DNA from: Euryodendron excelsum
Taxonomy: Eukaryota > Streptophyta > Magnoliopsida > Ericales > Pentaphylacaceae
DNA: 64,000 bases
NCBI GenBank assembly: GCA_033060915.1
Contig: CM065378.1
Span: 16,713,501-16,777,500, forward strand
Direction of reading: 5' to 3'
Shown piece by piece: positions 56,121 to 64,000 of the stretch. Position 1 is the first letter of the stretch, and every line of letters begins with the position of its first letter. The notes under the pieces are model-generated. The model had not been told where the DNA came from. It did no database searches and saw nothing but the letters and a program-made list of their open reading frames with translations. Position numbers and translations under genes: made by a program.

Positions 56121-59100
56121 TGTCGGCATCTGAAAAATCACTTGGAAGACCTGGCCAAAGCAGGCCACCTCGATCAGTTCATTGATCGGGAGAAGACAAA
56201 GAATGAAGCTGAGCAACCGCGGGTAGAAGACGCAGCGCGGAAGGAACCAGAACCAAGGCCGGTATGGATAATCAATGTGTTGCACGGTTCAGCTGAGTCA
56301 GGGGTCGTCGACCCACACAGGTACCGAGCCGAGATGCAGAAAGCAGCACACTTGAGGGAAGTGATGCAGGTACAACAACCCAACAAGAAAGCAAAGGTCG
56401 GCAGTGGCCACATACCAATTTCTTTCACCGACAAGGATCTCGTGGGAGTGCAAACCCCTCATAATGATGCTTTGGTGGTAACTTTAAGAATGGCGGATTG
56501 CGACGTCAAAAGGTCGCTCATTGACCAGGGGAGTTCATCCGAAGTTATGTACTATAGCCTCTTCAAGCAATTAGGACTAAATGAATCCGACCTCCAACCG
56601 TCGCTTAACCCATTGGTCAGATTCAGCTCGAACCCAGTTTGGCCAATGGGAAAGGTGATGATTCCTGTAACAGCTGGCGGGATCACATTGCCAATCGAAT
56701 TCCTAGTAGTGAACGTACCCTCTCCCTACAATGCCATCATGGGGCGAACCTGGTTACACCTCATGAAGGCCGTCCCGTCATCATACCATCAGCTGCTTTG
56801 GTTTCCGACACCGGCAGGTATTGGAGAAATCAGGGGAGACCAAGTGGCCGCTAAACAATGTTTCCTAACGGCATGTGCAACAAAGACAAAGCCTGAAAAA
56901 GTACAGATGATGGAGCTACATGAAGACACCCCCACAATTGATGACGTGGGACAAACACCCGAGAATAAAGCTGTGAAGGACCTGAAGAAGATATACATTG
57001 ATCGGCGAGGAGACAAGTACTTCGTCATCGGCACCTCTCTGTCTAAACGAGAGGAAAAGTCCCTACTCGAGTTGCTGACGAACTTTCTGGAAGTGTTCGC
57101 CTGGACCCCTTACGACATGCCTGGGATCGGCGTTGACGTTGCTTGTCATCGTCTGAATGTTAACCCAAAATGCCGACCTGTCATCCAAAAGGGGAGAAGG
57201 GCAGCTACCCAGCATGTGCACGCTATCTTGGAGGAAACAGAGAAGCTTTTGGAAGCTGGGGCCATTCGGGAAATCAACTACCCGAGCTGGTTATCGAATA
57301 CGGTGGTTGTAAAAAAGAAGGACGGAAAGTGGAGGGTCTGTGTGGACTTCACTGATCTCAATAGGGCATGCCCCAAAGATCCATTCCCCCTGCCCAAAAT
57401 TGACCAGCTTGTGGATGCAACTGCCAGCTTCGGAAGGATAAGTTTCCTGGATGCTTACCGAGGATACCACCAGATCCCACTCCACCCCGACGACCAAGAG
57501 AAGACGGCCTTCATCACTCCAAGGGGTATCTACTGCTATAGAGTTATGCCCTTTGGACTAAAGAACGCCGGAGCTACATATCAGCGACTGGTCACAAAGA
57601 TATTCAAGACGCAGCTCGGCAGAACTGTCGAGGTCTACATCAATGATATGGTGGTAAAAAGCAAACTGAGCAACACCCACTTGGCGGACCTGAAGGAGGT
57701 ACTCTGTATCCTGAAGGACTACAAAATGCGGTTGAACGCTTCAAAATGTGTCTTCGGGGTCGGCTCAGGCAAGTTTTTGGGATTCCTGGTCACACATCGG
57801 GGCATTGAAGTGGACCCACGGCAGATCAGTGCATTTCAGAGTATTCAAGCTCCAAGGAATGCCAAAGAGGTTCAGAGATTGACAGGGATGGCTGCCGCAC
57901 TCAACAGATTCATCAGCCGTTCATCAGACAGGTGCCGACCCTTCTTCCAGCTCCTAAAGAAACAAGAACGGTTTGAGTGGACCCCAGAGTGTGACTCTGC
58001 CCTTGCCGACCTAAAAAACTACCTAACCAAGCCACCCCTGCTCTCCACCCCTGTCCAGCACGAAGAACTTTTCCTCTATCTTGCAATATCAGACCATGCA
58101 GTCAGCGCGGTCCTACTCAGGCAAGAAAACCGGCAACAATTCCCGATCTATTACGTCAGCAAAACCCTTCTTGGAGCCGAGAGCAGGTACCTACCCCTCG
58201 AAAAGTTGACACTCGCACTGATAGTGGCATCCTGCAAATTAGTGCATTACTTTAGAACTCACACCATCACCGTCCTCACTAACCACCAGCTCAAACCTCT
58301 TCTAAGGAAGGCCGATTTCTCAGGAAGAATTGCAAAATGGGCCGTGGAATTAGGGGAGTTTGACATCAAGTTCCAACCTAGATCGGCAACGAAGGGGCAG
58401 GTTTTTGCCGACTTTGTTGCCGAGTTCTCTGTCGAGATACCACCAGAAGTAGAACTGACCCCAGCAACTGGCCAACCACAACACGAACTCCCCCTGGACC
58501 TTTGGGAACAATCTAATCATTGGAAACTCTACGTGGACGGAGCTTCCAATGACCGGGGGGCAGGCTCAAGCATCGTACTCATCACACCAGACGGTCTAAC
58601 CATCGAGCAAGCCATCAAACTGGAGTTCACTGCCTCCAATAATGAATCAGAATACGAGGCCTTGCTCGCCGGAATACGTCGAGCCATTGAACTTCGAATT
58701 CCAAAAATCGTCATATATTCGGACTCCTTACTTGTCGTAAACCAAATCACAGGGGAATACGTAGCAAAAAGCTACAGAATGACGCAGTACTTAGCAAAAG
58801 CCAAGGAACTACTCGGCCAATTTAAAAGCTACAAGCTTCGACAGATTAGCCGAGACAACAACTCACATGCGGATGCCTTGGCAACTCTGGCCACGACTCT
58901 GAAATCTGGTTCAAAAAGGACGATCAACATAGAAACCCTTGCCAAGCCCAGTATCTTTCGGGAGGAGGAGGAAGCCCTAACAGCAGAAAAGTTGGGACCA
59001 TCATGGATGGACCCAATCATCTCTTACCTTGACGCAGACAAGCTGCCAGACGATAAGGCTGAAGCTCGGCGAATCAGGCATGCATCTCTCAGGTATTGGC

Positions 59101-60197
59101 TGTCACCAAGTAAGGAACTTTACAGGCGTTCCTTTACAGGTCCATATTTGCACTGTGTCCATCCGGACCAAGTACAGAGCGTCTTGTTCGAAATCCACGA
59201 AGGGATATGTGGAAGTCATGTCGGCGGAAGATCGATAGCACACCGAGCCATCTTACAGGGATACTGGTGGCCTTACATGCAGAAGGATGCAGCCCAGTAC
59301 GTCCTGAAGTGTGACAAATGTCAAAGGTTTTCCCCCATCATCCGCCAGACAGCCAAGGACCTTGCCACCATCACCAGTCCGTGGCCTTTCGCTCAGTGGG
59401 GACTGGACATTATTGGACCCTTGCCTCGAGCCTCGGGCAACAAAAGGTTTCTCACCATGGCCACCGACTACTTTACCAAGTGGGTGGAAGCGGAACCTTT
59501 ATCAAACATCAGAAAAATTGATGCCAAAAGGTTCGTATGGAAAAGCATTGTCACCAGATTCGGGTTGCCCCGTGCCATTATATCAGATAATGGCACCCAG
59601 TTCGATGGCAACATCTTCAGATCATTTTGCGAAGGATTGGGGATTAGAAACTATTACTCAACACCGGCTTACCCCCAATGCAATGGGCAAGCCGAGATTT
59701 CAAATAAAACCATGCTTAACGGAGTCAAGAAGCGACTGGAAAAAGCTAAGGGGAAGTGGACAGAGGAGCTGCCAAATGTTTTGTGGTCCTACAGAACAAC
59801 CCCTAGGAGGTCCACCGGGGAAACGCCATTCTCCTTGGCATATGGGGTGGAGGCAGTCATCCCCTTGGAGATCGGACTACCAACCATCAGATCGGCAGCC
59901 TTTAACACTAGTGTTAATGACCAGACGGTTGCAAGAGACCTGGACCTCGTCGAAGAAAGAAGGGAAACCGCCTTGATCAGGCTCACAGAGTACCAGCGAC
60001 AGCTAAAACGCTCTTACAACAAGTGGGTCCGCCCGAGAAACTTTGCTCCAGGAGATCTAGTTTTACGAAAAGTGTTGGGAGCAACCAAGAAGGCGGCAGA
60101 CGGAAAGCTCGGCCCAAACTGGAAAGGCCCCTACAAAGTCACATCCCAGGTCGGCATCGGCGCATACAGACTAGAGACCGTTGAAGGAGGGCAATAA
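56121..60197 (+). CDS. Tat pol polyprotein: protease, RT, RNase H, archaeal RNase H, integrase
   Basis: The polyprotein copies and integrates the element. The frame is open for 1351 residues from the ATG at 56142. The protease loop IDQGSS has its Asp at residue 128. RT has its first catalytic Asp at 437 (FLDAYRGYHQI), but the YxDD box reads YINDM, with Asn at 501 and Asp at 502. The first RNase H looks degenerate (LYLAISDHAV, VLTNHQL). A second, archaeal-type RNase H starts near 795 (LYVDGAS, Asp799; SEYEALLAG; YSDSLLVV; SHADALA). Integrase has an HHCC region from His1019 and Asp1089, Asp1149 and Glu1185, spacing DX59DX35E. No chromodomain is seen. The Asn at 501 should abolish RT activity, so this copy probably cannot move by itself. 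Confidence 0.93.
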   Translation, partial: CRHLKNHLEDLAKAGHLDQFIDREKTKNEAEQPRVEDAARKEPEPRPVWIINVLHGSAESGVVDPHRYRAEMQKAAHLREVMQVQQPNKKAKVGSGHIPISFTDKDLVGVQTPHNDALVVTLRMADCDVKRSLIDQGSSSEVMYYSLFKQLGLNESDLQPSLNPLVRFSSNPVWPMGKVMIPVTAGGITLPIEFLVVNVPSPYNAIMGRTWLHLMKAVPSSYHQLLWFPTPAGIGEIRGDQVAAKQCFLTACATKTKPEKVQMMELHEDTPTIDDVGQTPENKAVKDLKKIYIDRRGDKYFVIGTSLSKREEKSLLELLTNFLEVFAWTPYDMPGIGVDVACHRLNVNPKCRPVIQKGRRAATQHVHAILEETEKLLEAGAIREINYPSWLSNTVVVKKKDGKWRVCVDFTDLNRACPKDPFPLPKIDQLVDATASFGRISFLDAYRGYHQIPLHPDDQEKTAFITPRGIYCYRVMPFGLKNAGATYQRLVTKIFKTQLGRTVEVYINDMVVKSKLSNTHLADLKEVLCILKDYKMRLNASKCVFGVGSGKFLGFLVTHRGIEVDPRQISAFQSIQAPRNAKEVQRLTGMAAALNRFISRSSDRCRPFFQLLKKQERFEWTPECDSALADLKNYLTKPPLLSTPVQHEELFLYLAISDHAVSAVLLRQENRQQFPIYYVSKTLLGAESRYLPLEKLTLALIVASCKLVHYFRTHTITVLTNHQLKPLLRKADFSGRIAKWAVELGEFDIKFQPRSATKGQVFADFVAEFSVEIPPEVELTPATGQPQHELPLDLWEQSNHWKLYVDGASNDRGAGSSIVLITPDGLTIEQAIKLEFTASNNESEYEALLAGIRRAIELRIPKIVIYSDSLLVVNQITGEYVAKSYRMTQYLAKAKELLGQFKSYKLRQISRDNNSHADALATLATTLKSGSKRTINIETLAKPSIFREEEEALTAEKLGPSWMDPIISYLDADKLPDDKAEARRIRHASLRYWLSPSKELYRRSFTGPYLHCVHPDQVQSVLFEIHEGICGSHVGGRSIAHRAILQGYWWPYMQKDAAQYVLKCDKCQRFSPIIRQTAKDLATITSPWPFAQWGLDIIGPLPRASGNKRFLTMATDYFTKWVEAEPLSNIRKIDAKRFVWKSIVTRFGLPRAIISDNGTQFDGNIFRSFCEGLGIRNYYSTPAYPQCNGQAEISNKTMLNGVKKRLEKAKGKWTEELPNVLWSYRTTPRRSTGETPFSLAYGVEAVIPLEIGLPTIRSAAFNTSVNDQTVARDLDLVEERRETALIRLTEYQRQLKRSYNKWVRPRNFAPGDLVLRKVLGATKKAADGKLGPNWKGPYKVTSQVGIGAYRLETVEGGQ

Positions 60198-60350
60198 TTG
60201 CCGCGACCATAGAATGCGACTAACTTGAGGAAGTTCTACCAGTAATACAAAGCTCCATGCACTGTAACAGTCCATGAAATGTATAAAGCTCTGCTGAAGA
60301 ATCAATGGAAATGAAGTTATTCAATTGACTCTGCTCTGAGCATTCTGTGA
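60198..60350. other. Spacer after pol
   Basis: Short non-coding spacer between the pol stop and the 65 bp repeats. Confidence 0.5.
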
Positions 60351-60677
60351 AAAATAAAAACCAAGTGTAAAAAACTTGGTCCTGTCCAAGTTGGGCAGGT
60401 CGGCCAAAGAAGGCCAAAATAAAAACCAAGTGTAAAAAACTTGGTCCTGTCCAAGTTGGGCAGGTCGGCCAAAGAAGGCCAAAATAAAAACCAAGTATGT
60501 AAAAAACTTGGTCCTGTCCAAGTTGGGCAGGTCGGCCAAAGAAGGCCAAAATAAAAATCAAGTGTAAAAAACTTGGTCCTGTCCAAGATGGGCAGGTCGG
60601 CCAAGGAAGGCCAAAATAAAAATCAAGTGTAAAATACTTGGTCCTGTCCAAGATTGGCAGGTCGGTCAAAGGAGGCC
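60351..60677. repeat. Five 65 bp tandem repeats with hairpins
   Basis: Units start at 60351, 60416, 60481 (67 bp), 60548 and 60613, with a short partial unit after 60677. Each holds three inverted repeats: CCAAGT...ACTTGG, CCTGTCCAA/TTGGGCAGG and GGCC...GGCC. The array lies between two genes that point toward each other. Confidence 0.92.
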
Positions 60678-60803
60678 AATAAAGAAATCAAGTGTAAACG
60701 ACAAAATCAGATGAGACGGATTCAGTAATAAACAACAAAATGAGTTTTTCTCATTGGAAGGCATTGATGGTTACAAAAATTAAGAAAAAAAAAAAAAGAA
60801 AAG
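60678..60803. other. Spacer before the antisense gene end
   Basis: An A-rich non-coding stretch with a 15-A-rich run near 60783-60800; no gene. Confidence 0.5.
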
Positions 60804-62982
60804 CTATGTCGACTTCTCCCCCGGCTCTGCAGTTACCCCTGGCGAAATCTCTTCCACATCCTCGGGGGTTTCAGCTGCGGCCTTCAAATTTCCAAGCCTC
60901 TCCTTCTGAGCAGTAGCTTCTTCGGCCGCAGCTTTTAACTTAAGCTCCTGTCTGTATTGAGCATTTGCCAGCACTTTCTTCAGACAGACGACGCCGTCCT
61001 CGGTAGTATCAAAGTAGTCCGGGCAAAGACCCCACACGTCGGAGGCCTTATCCAGCTCTGCAACGACAAGGGCACCATTCCAACCCTGTCGGAATATGGT
61101 GCGACTGAGGTCCATCATCTCTTCGGCCAAATGCTTGGCCCCCCTCTCTTCACCCCTCTTCAATATGGCCTCTTCTTCCACCTTCAGCTTGGCCACTTCA
61201 GTCTTAAGAGTCTCCACCTCCTCATTTGCATTGTGCAGATCTACGGACTGCACATCAAACTTCTTCTCAAGGTCGGCAAGATCCCTATCCCTCTTTTCAA
61301 AGGCGGCTTTCGTCAGTAAAAGCTCGGCAGAAGCCTGCTCGGCCTGTTTCCTGAAGGTGATCCGCTCCTTATTCGCTTCAATCCACTCGAGCTTCAAACG
61401 GCCGTGCTCTTCAATAAGTTGCTAGTGAACCTCGGCAAGCTTTTGGAAGCGCGTCATCGCCTCCAAGGAATTCAGACAGCCCTACACAAATCAGAGAAGG
61501 TCGTTTTTAGGGCGAGTATCTAAAAAGTCTGTAGTCATTGAAAAAGTCAGAGCCGGCACACCAGTATCGAGTCATGAAAAGCGCCCATAAAAACGGCTGA
61601 GTCGCTTGCTTCGCCACGTCCTTTTCCTGAAGGACGCTCTTCATAACACCAAAAGCAACCTCGGGCTGATCGATCATAGAATCTGCTATCGTCAGGACGG
61701 CCGAGAATGTCCGAAGTGATGGTCACAGTCTCGCCGACCTCGTCCACCGTGCCTTTGCCTTTCTGCTTTTTGGGCGCTGGAGTTGGAGTGACATTGGGCC
61801 TCCTCTTTCTTTGTTGCCGAGTCTCCGGCCTTTGTTGCACGGGAGGGGCCTCCTCCCCGGGAGTGACCACCAGCTCGGCTGGGGGAGTTTCGGCTGGAGT
61901 AGGTGTGGCCGACTTTAGCGGGTCATGCCGTCCATTTCGTCGGGGGATGGGCTCGAAGCACTTGTTCCGATGGGAATCTCAACTCGGCGGTCGGGCACAG
62001 TGTACGGTGACGATGTGGACGCCGAGCTGTGTGATTTGGTTCGCTCTTCTTGCCGTTTTTCACCAGGTGATGCAGATGGAGGAGCAACTGCGACTGTCAC
62101 GCCTGTAGGGATGCGCGCCCTCTCGATCGCTATTCCAGTAGGGATTTCCTCGAAGTTCCCTTCGGTGCCTTCGTCCGCTAGTCTTGCTAGTACACTCTGG
62201 GGGACACCCGTGTCGGTAGTGAAAGTCGAGTATCACAGTGGGTAGGAGAGCAAGATATGTGCCGCCCGAGCTATGTATCTTAGTCGACCTTCGCCGACGT
62301 AGTTCAAGACCTTGTCGAGGTTGTCAGAGTTGACCAACCAGTCGCGAGCTTTTGACCGCTTCCTAGTGTCTGCAAAAAGTTTGAGAGTTAGTTTGGCTGC
62401 GAACTGAAACTTAACATGACACACAGTGCGAGAGATCGGCATCAAACCTAGTTCGACGGGCACTCTAGGGCATCGAATCGCTGGTCTATCCTTCTCGGGA
62501 ACGTTGTCGAACTCCCATGGACAGGTTGCCCAGACCCTAACGTCGTCGACGCCCTTCCTTGAGGAAGGCAGACACTTCACTAACTCTAAGGACTTCTTTA
62601 CTACCCGGAGGTACACCTTGTAACTACCTCCGACTTTACAAAGAGTGTAGCAGTAGTCCAGTTCGGCAAGGCCCAGGTTCACCCCCAAGCGTCGATTTAT
62701 TTCCAGCATGCCAAAGAAGATTCTATATACGTTCGATGCTAACTGGGAGGGCAACACCTTATTTTTCACTATGAATTTATGAAGAAGATGGTGGAGGGGA
62801 AACCTAAGCCCCCCTTCTACGATAGCAATGATTGGGAACGGGACCCCCTTTTCGGTCTCCCCCATGCGATAGTCCTCAGGATCGACCAACTTTAAGCCGA
62901 TTTCATCCGGGACTTCAAACCTAGCCTTAAACGCGGCAAGGGCCGATGGACCATCTAACATTTTACGAAGACGGGATGCCAT
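60804..62982 (-). pseudogene. Antisense gene of the Tat element (gypsy-type transposon domain plus coiled coil)
   Basis: The minus-strand gene starts at an ATG (62982-62980). Its first frame of 249 residues (to 62233) contains GGLRFPLHHLLHKFI and YRIFFGMLEINRRLG, a pattern like the putative gypsy-type transposon domain (PF04195-like) of antisense genes in Tat elements. A TGA at 62235-62233 (possibly from CGA) and a frameshift near 61915 interrupt it. A basic, proline-rich middle (61870-61562) follows. A likely 80 bp GT-AG intron (61561-61482) joins this in frame to the last part, which has one TAG near 61426 and then a long coiled coil (ADLEKKFDVQSVDLHNANEE and more). The function is unknown. 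Tat relatives are known to carry such antisense frames. Confidence 0.7.
61482..61561 (-). other. Candidate 80 bp intron of the antisense gene
   Basis: It starts GTGTGC and ends TTTGTGTAG on the minus strand, is T-rich, and has stops in frame. Removing it joins two open frames in phase 0. Confidence 0.5.
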
Positions 62983-63140
62983 CAGGGGACAACCGTCAAA
63001 ACACAGAACGCAATGAAGAGCAAAGGAGTTGCAGGCTCAAAAGACACTTACAGTGGTGGGTGCTGAAACAGATGACACACACGCTATTCAGAAGGCAAAT
63101 GAAAAGATCAAGTGTCTTCCAACTGATTAGGGCGTCGGTC

Positions 63141-63147
63141 TTTTATA
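63141..63147 (-). promoter_or_regulatory. TATA box of the Tat antisense gene
   Basis: The minus strand reads TATAAAA about 160 bases before the antisense ATG, in otherwise GC-rich sequence. It would place a transcription start near 63112. Confidence 0.5.
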
Positions 63148-63330
63148 CACGCTAGAGCCGTCGGTTCGTACACAATAAAACGGCGTTAATCATGACGCTC
63201 TGCCGAAGCGTCACGTTAGCCGTCGATTCAATAACGCCCCACCATTGAATTTTTTAAAATCCCCGCCATTTAAGTGGCCGGGTGACCGTTACATCCCTTG
63301 GCCGTTTCAGAATCCAAAACGACACAATTG
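63148..63330. other. Putative upstream region of the antisense gene
   Basis: No coding is seen between the antisense TATA box and the polypurine tract. It would hold the antisense promoter elements. Confidence 0.35.
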
Positions 63331-63342
63331 CTGGGGGGCAAT
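63331..63342 (+). promoter_or_regulatory. Polypurine tract of the Tat element
   Basis: CTGGGGGGCAAT abuts the 3' LTR start TGTGGGGG. Confidence 0.75.
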
Positions 63343-63943
63343 TGTGGGGGAATAACCACCGGCCTAACCCAATGGATTAGGCCCAATTTGCGCAAATCAG
63401 AGTTGGGGCTGCTTTGCTAGCCTAGATCAGAATTAGAGGGAAGGCTAGACTGCCGACCTCCTTCGCAGCGCAGCCCAAACCACGAAAAGCGGGCCCAAAC
63501 CGCTAGCAGTCTCTGCGCATTAAATGCAGAGTTGACTCGCATTAAATGCGCATGCGTCTGCCCACGCGACGTCAACGTGCACGTCCCGTCAGCCGGAATC
63601 CCCCGCGACGGTGCGCCAGGCCCTGTGAATAATCAGGTGGCGCCAATGATGACGCTTACCCAGCAGGCCATGAGAGCCTGCTGGTAGGCTAAGGCAGAAC
63701 ACACTCCCTCAAAGGTTCTATAAATACCCAAGGAGCCGAGAGCCAGGTATGGATAGTTAACTCCTAGTATTGACCACTTTCATTCATCTTCATCGATTAA
63801 GCTTGCTGACTTAATCTTCGGAGTGTGATCGACCCATTACTGGTTGACCCATTCTAACCTCTTCGTCTTGCAGGAGATACCTGGACTCATCCATTTTTGA
63901 GCTAGAGAGTTCGGCCCAGCCTTCCAGTAAAATCCCACTTACA
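63343..63943 (+). repeat. 3' LTR of the Tat element
   Basis: This 601 bp LTR is colinear with 54019-54599. A TATA box CTATAAATA lies near 63719-63727. Confidence 0.93.
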
Positions 63944-63948
63944 AATAC
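63944..63948. repeat. Right target duplication of the Tat element
   Basis: It is an exact copy of 54014-54018. Confidence 0.88.
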
Positions 63949-64000
63949 TGTATTCCATTTAAAATAAATTACAGAGAAGGCTAAGCCATTCAGTTTGGCA
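63949..64000 (-). other. Layer 1 interior, cut by the window end
   Basis: It continues 53844-54013. It holds a diverged second copy of the agaaggctaagycattca word. Confidence 0.45.

Larger units (their letters stand above)
54019..63943 (+). mobile_element. Tat-lineage Ty3/gypsy retrotransposon, nearly complete
   Basis: It is a 9.9 kb element with 0.6 kb LTRs, exact aatac duplications, a TTGGCACCGTCTGTGGGA primer site, gag-pol with a second (archaeal-type) RNase H between RNase H and integrase, an antisense gene before the 3' LTR and a polypurine tract. This set is diagnostic for the Tat lineage. By eye the LTRs differ by about 19 substitutions, mostly transitions, and one 20 bp gap (about 3%), so it is one of the later insertions in the nest. 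Confidence 0.92.
9358..64000 (-). mobile_element. Layer 1: outermost LTR element, runs off the right end
   Basis: The 3' LTR of a minus-strand element is present in two pieces (9358-9503 and 39319-39620), separated by the layer 2 element. A polypurine tract follows at 39621-39634. The interior continues in 39621-40131, 41815-44547, 48833-49354, 53844-54018 and 63949-64000, between later insertions. No gag or pol is recognisable in these pieces, so it is either a non-autonomous element or very decayed. The 5' LTR must lie beyond 64000. The Copia-like look (short LTR, AGTGGGAGA-type polypurine tract) is only suggestive. Confidence 0.6.

Noticed and set aside
60220..60669. 149-codon minus-strand frame
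   Set aside because: It is read from the 65 bp tandem repeats in rotating frames and is not a protein pattern.
60351..60677. CRISPR-like array
   Set aside because: The units are contiguous 65 bp tandem repeats without unique spacers, inside a plant retrotransposon.

Overview
This 64 kb window is nuclear DNA of a flowering plant, most likely a eudicot. It holds one recognisable host gene, a vacuolar zinc transporter of the MTP1 type. Nearly everything to its right is LTR retrotransposons inserted into one another. I could not identify the species.

Positions 1 to about 9357 are the gene region. The MTP1 coding sequence (minus strand, 932-2143) is intact and uninterrupted. A likely leader intron runs to 5621, with a short leader exon and a TATA box near 5769-5777. 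A 5'-truncated LINE with a 10-A tail and a perfect 12 bp target duplication sits inside that intron. Upstream lie AT and GA microsatellites and a hairpin MITE-like element, with no second gene seen.

From 9358 to the right end, target-site duplications (TSDs) and LTR ends let the nest be read as layers. Layer 1 is a minus-strand element whose 3' LTR is split into 9358-9503 and 39319-39620; its other LTR lies beyond the window. Layer 2 is a minus-strand element without pol (9504-39313, TSD ctagt) inserted in that LTR. Layer 3 inside it is a solo LTR (13613-18288, TSD atcct) and a decayed Athila-like Ty3/gypsy element (18425-37461, TSD caaac). Layer 4 is a second large solo LTR (19830-24845, TSD aggag) sitting six bases from the end of the Athila 5' LTR.

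Right of 39620 the interior of layer 1 carries four more insertions: a Copia-type solo LTR (40132-41809, TSD caagt), a third large solo LTR (44548-48827), a gag-only Copia element (49355-53838, TSD actta) and a nearly intact Tat-lineage Ty3/gypsy element (54019-63943, TSD aatac). The three large solo LTRs are one family, probably Ogre-like.

The Tat element is the youngest-looking autonomous-type element. It has a 1351-residue pol frame with protease, RT, a degenerate RNase H, a second archaeal-type RNase H and a DD35E integrase. Its RT box reads YIND instead of YxDD, and a stop lies inside its gag zinc knuckle. Downstream it has five 65 bp hairpin-rich repeats and an antisense gene with its own TATA box and a likely 80 bp intron. 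The Athila-like element has two env-position modules, a GC-rich minisatellite and a TATA box with a short exon and splice donor ahead of them. No wholly new system is proven. The most interesting signals are the two possible internal transcription units inside retrotransposons and an unrecognised frame in the layer 2 element that becomes continuous when the later insertion is subtracted.
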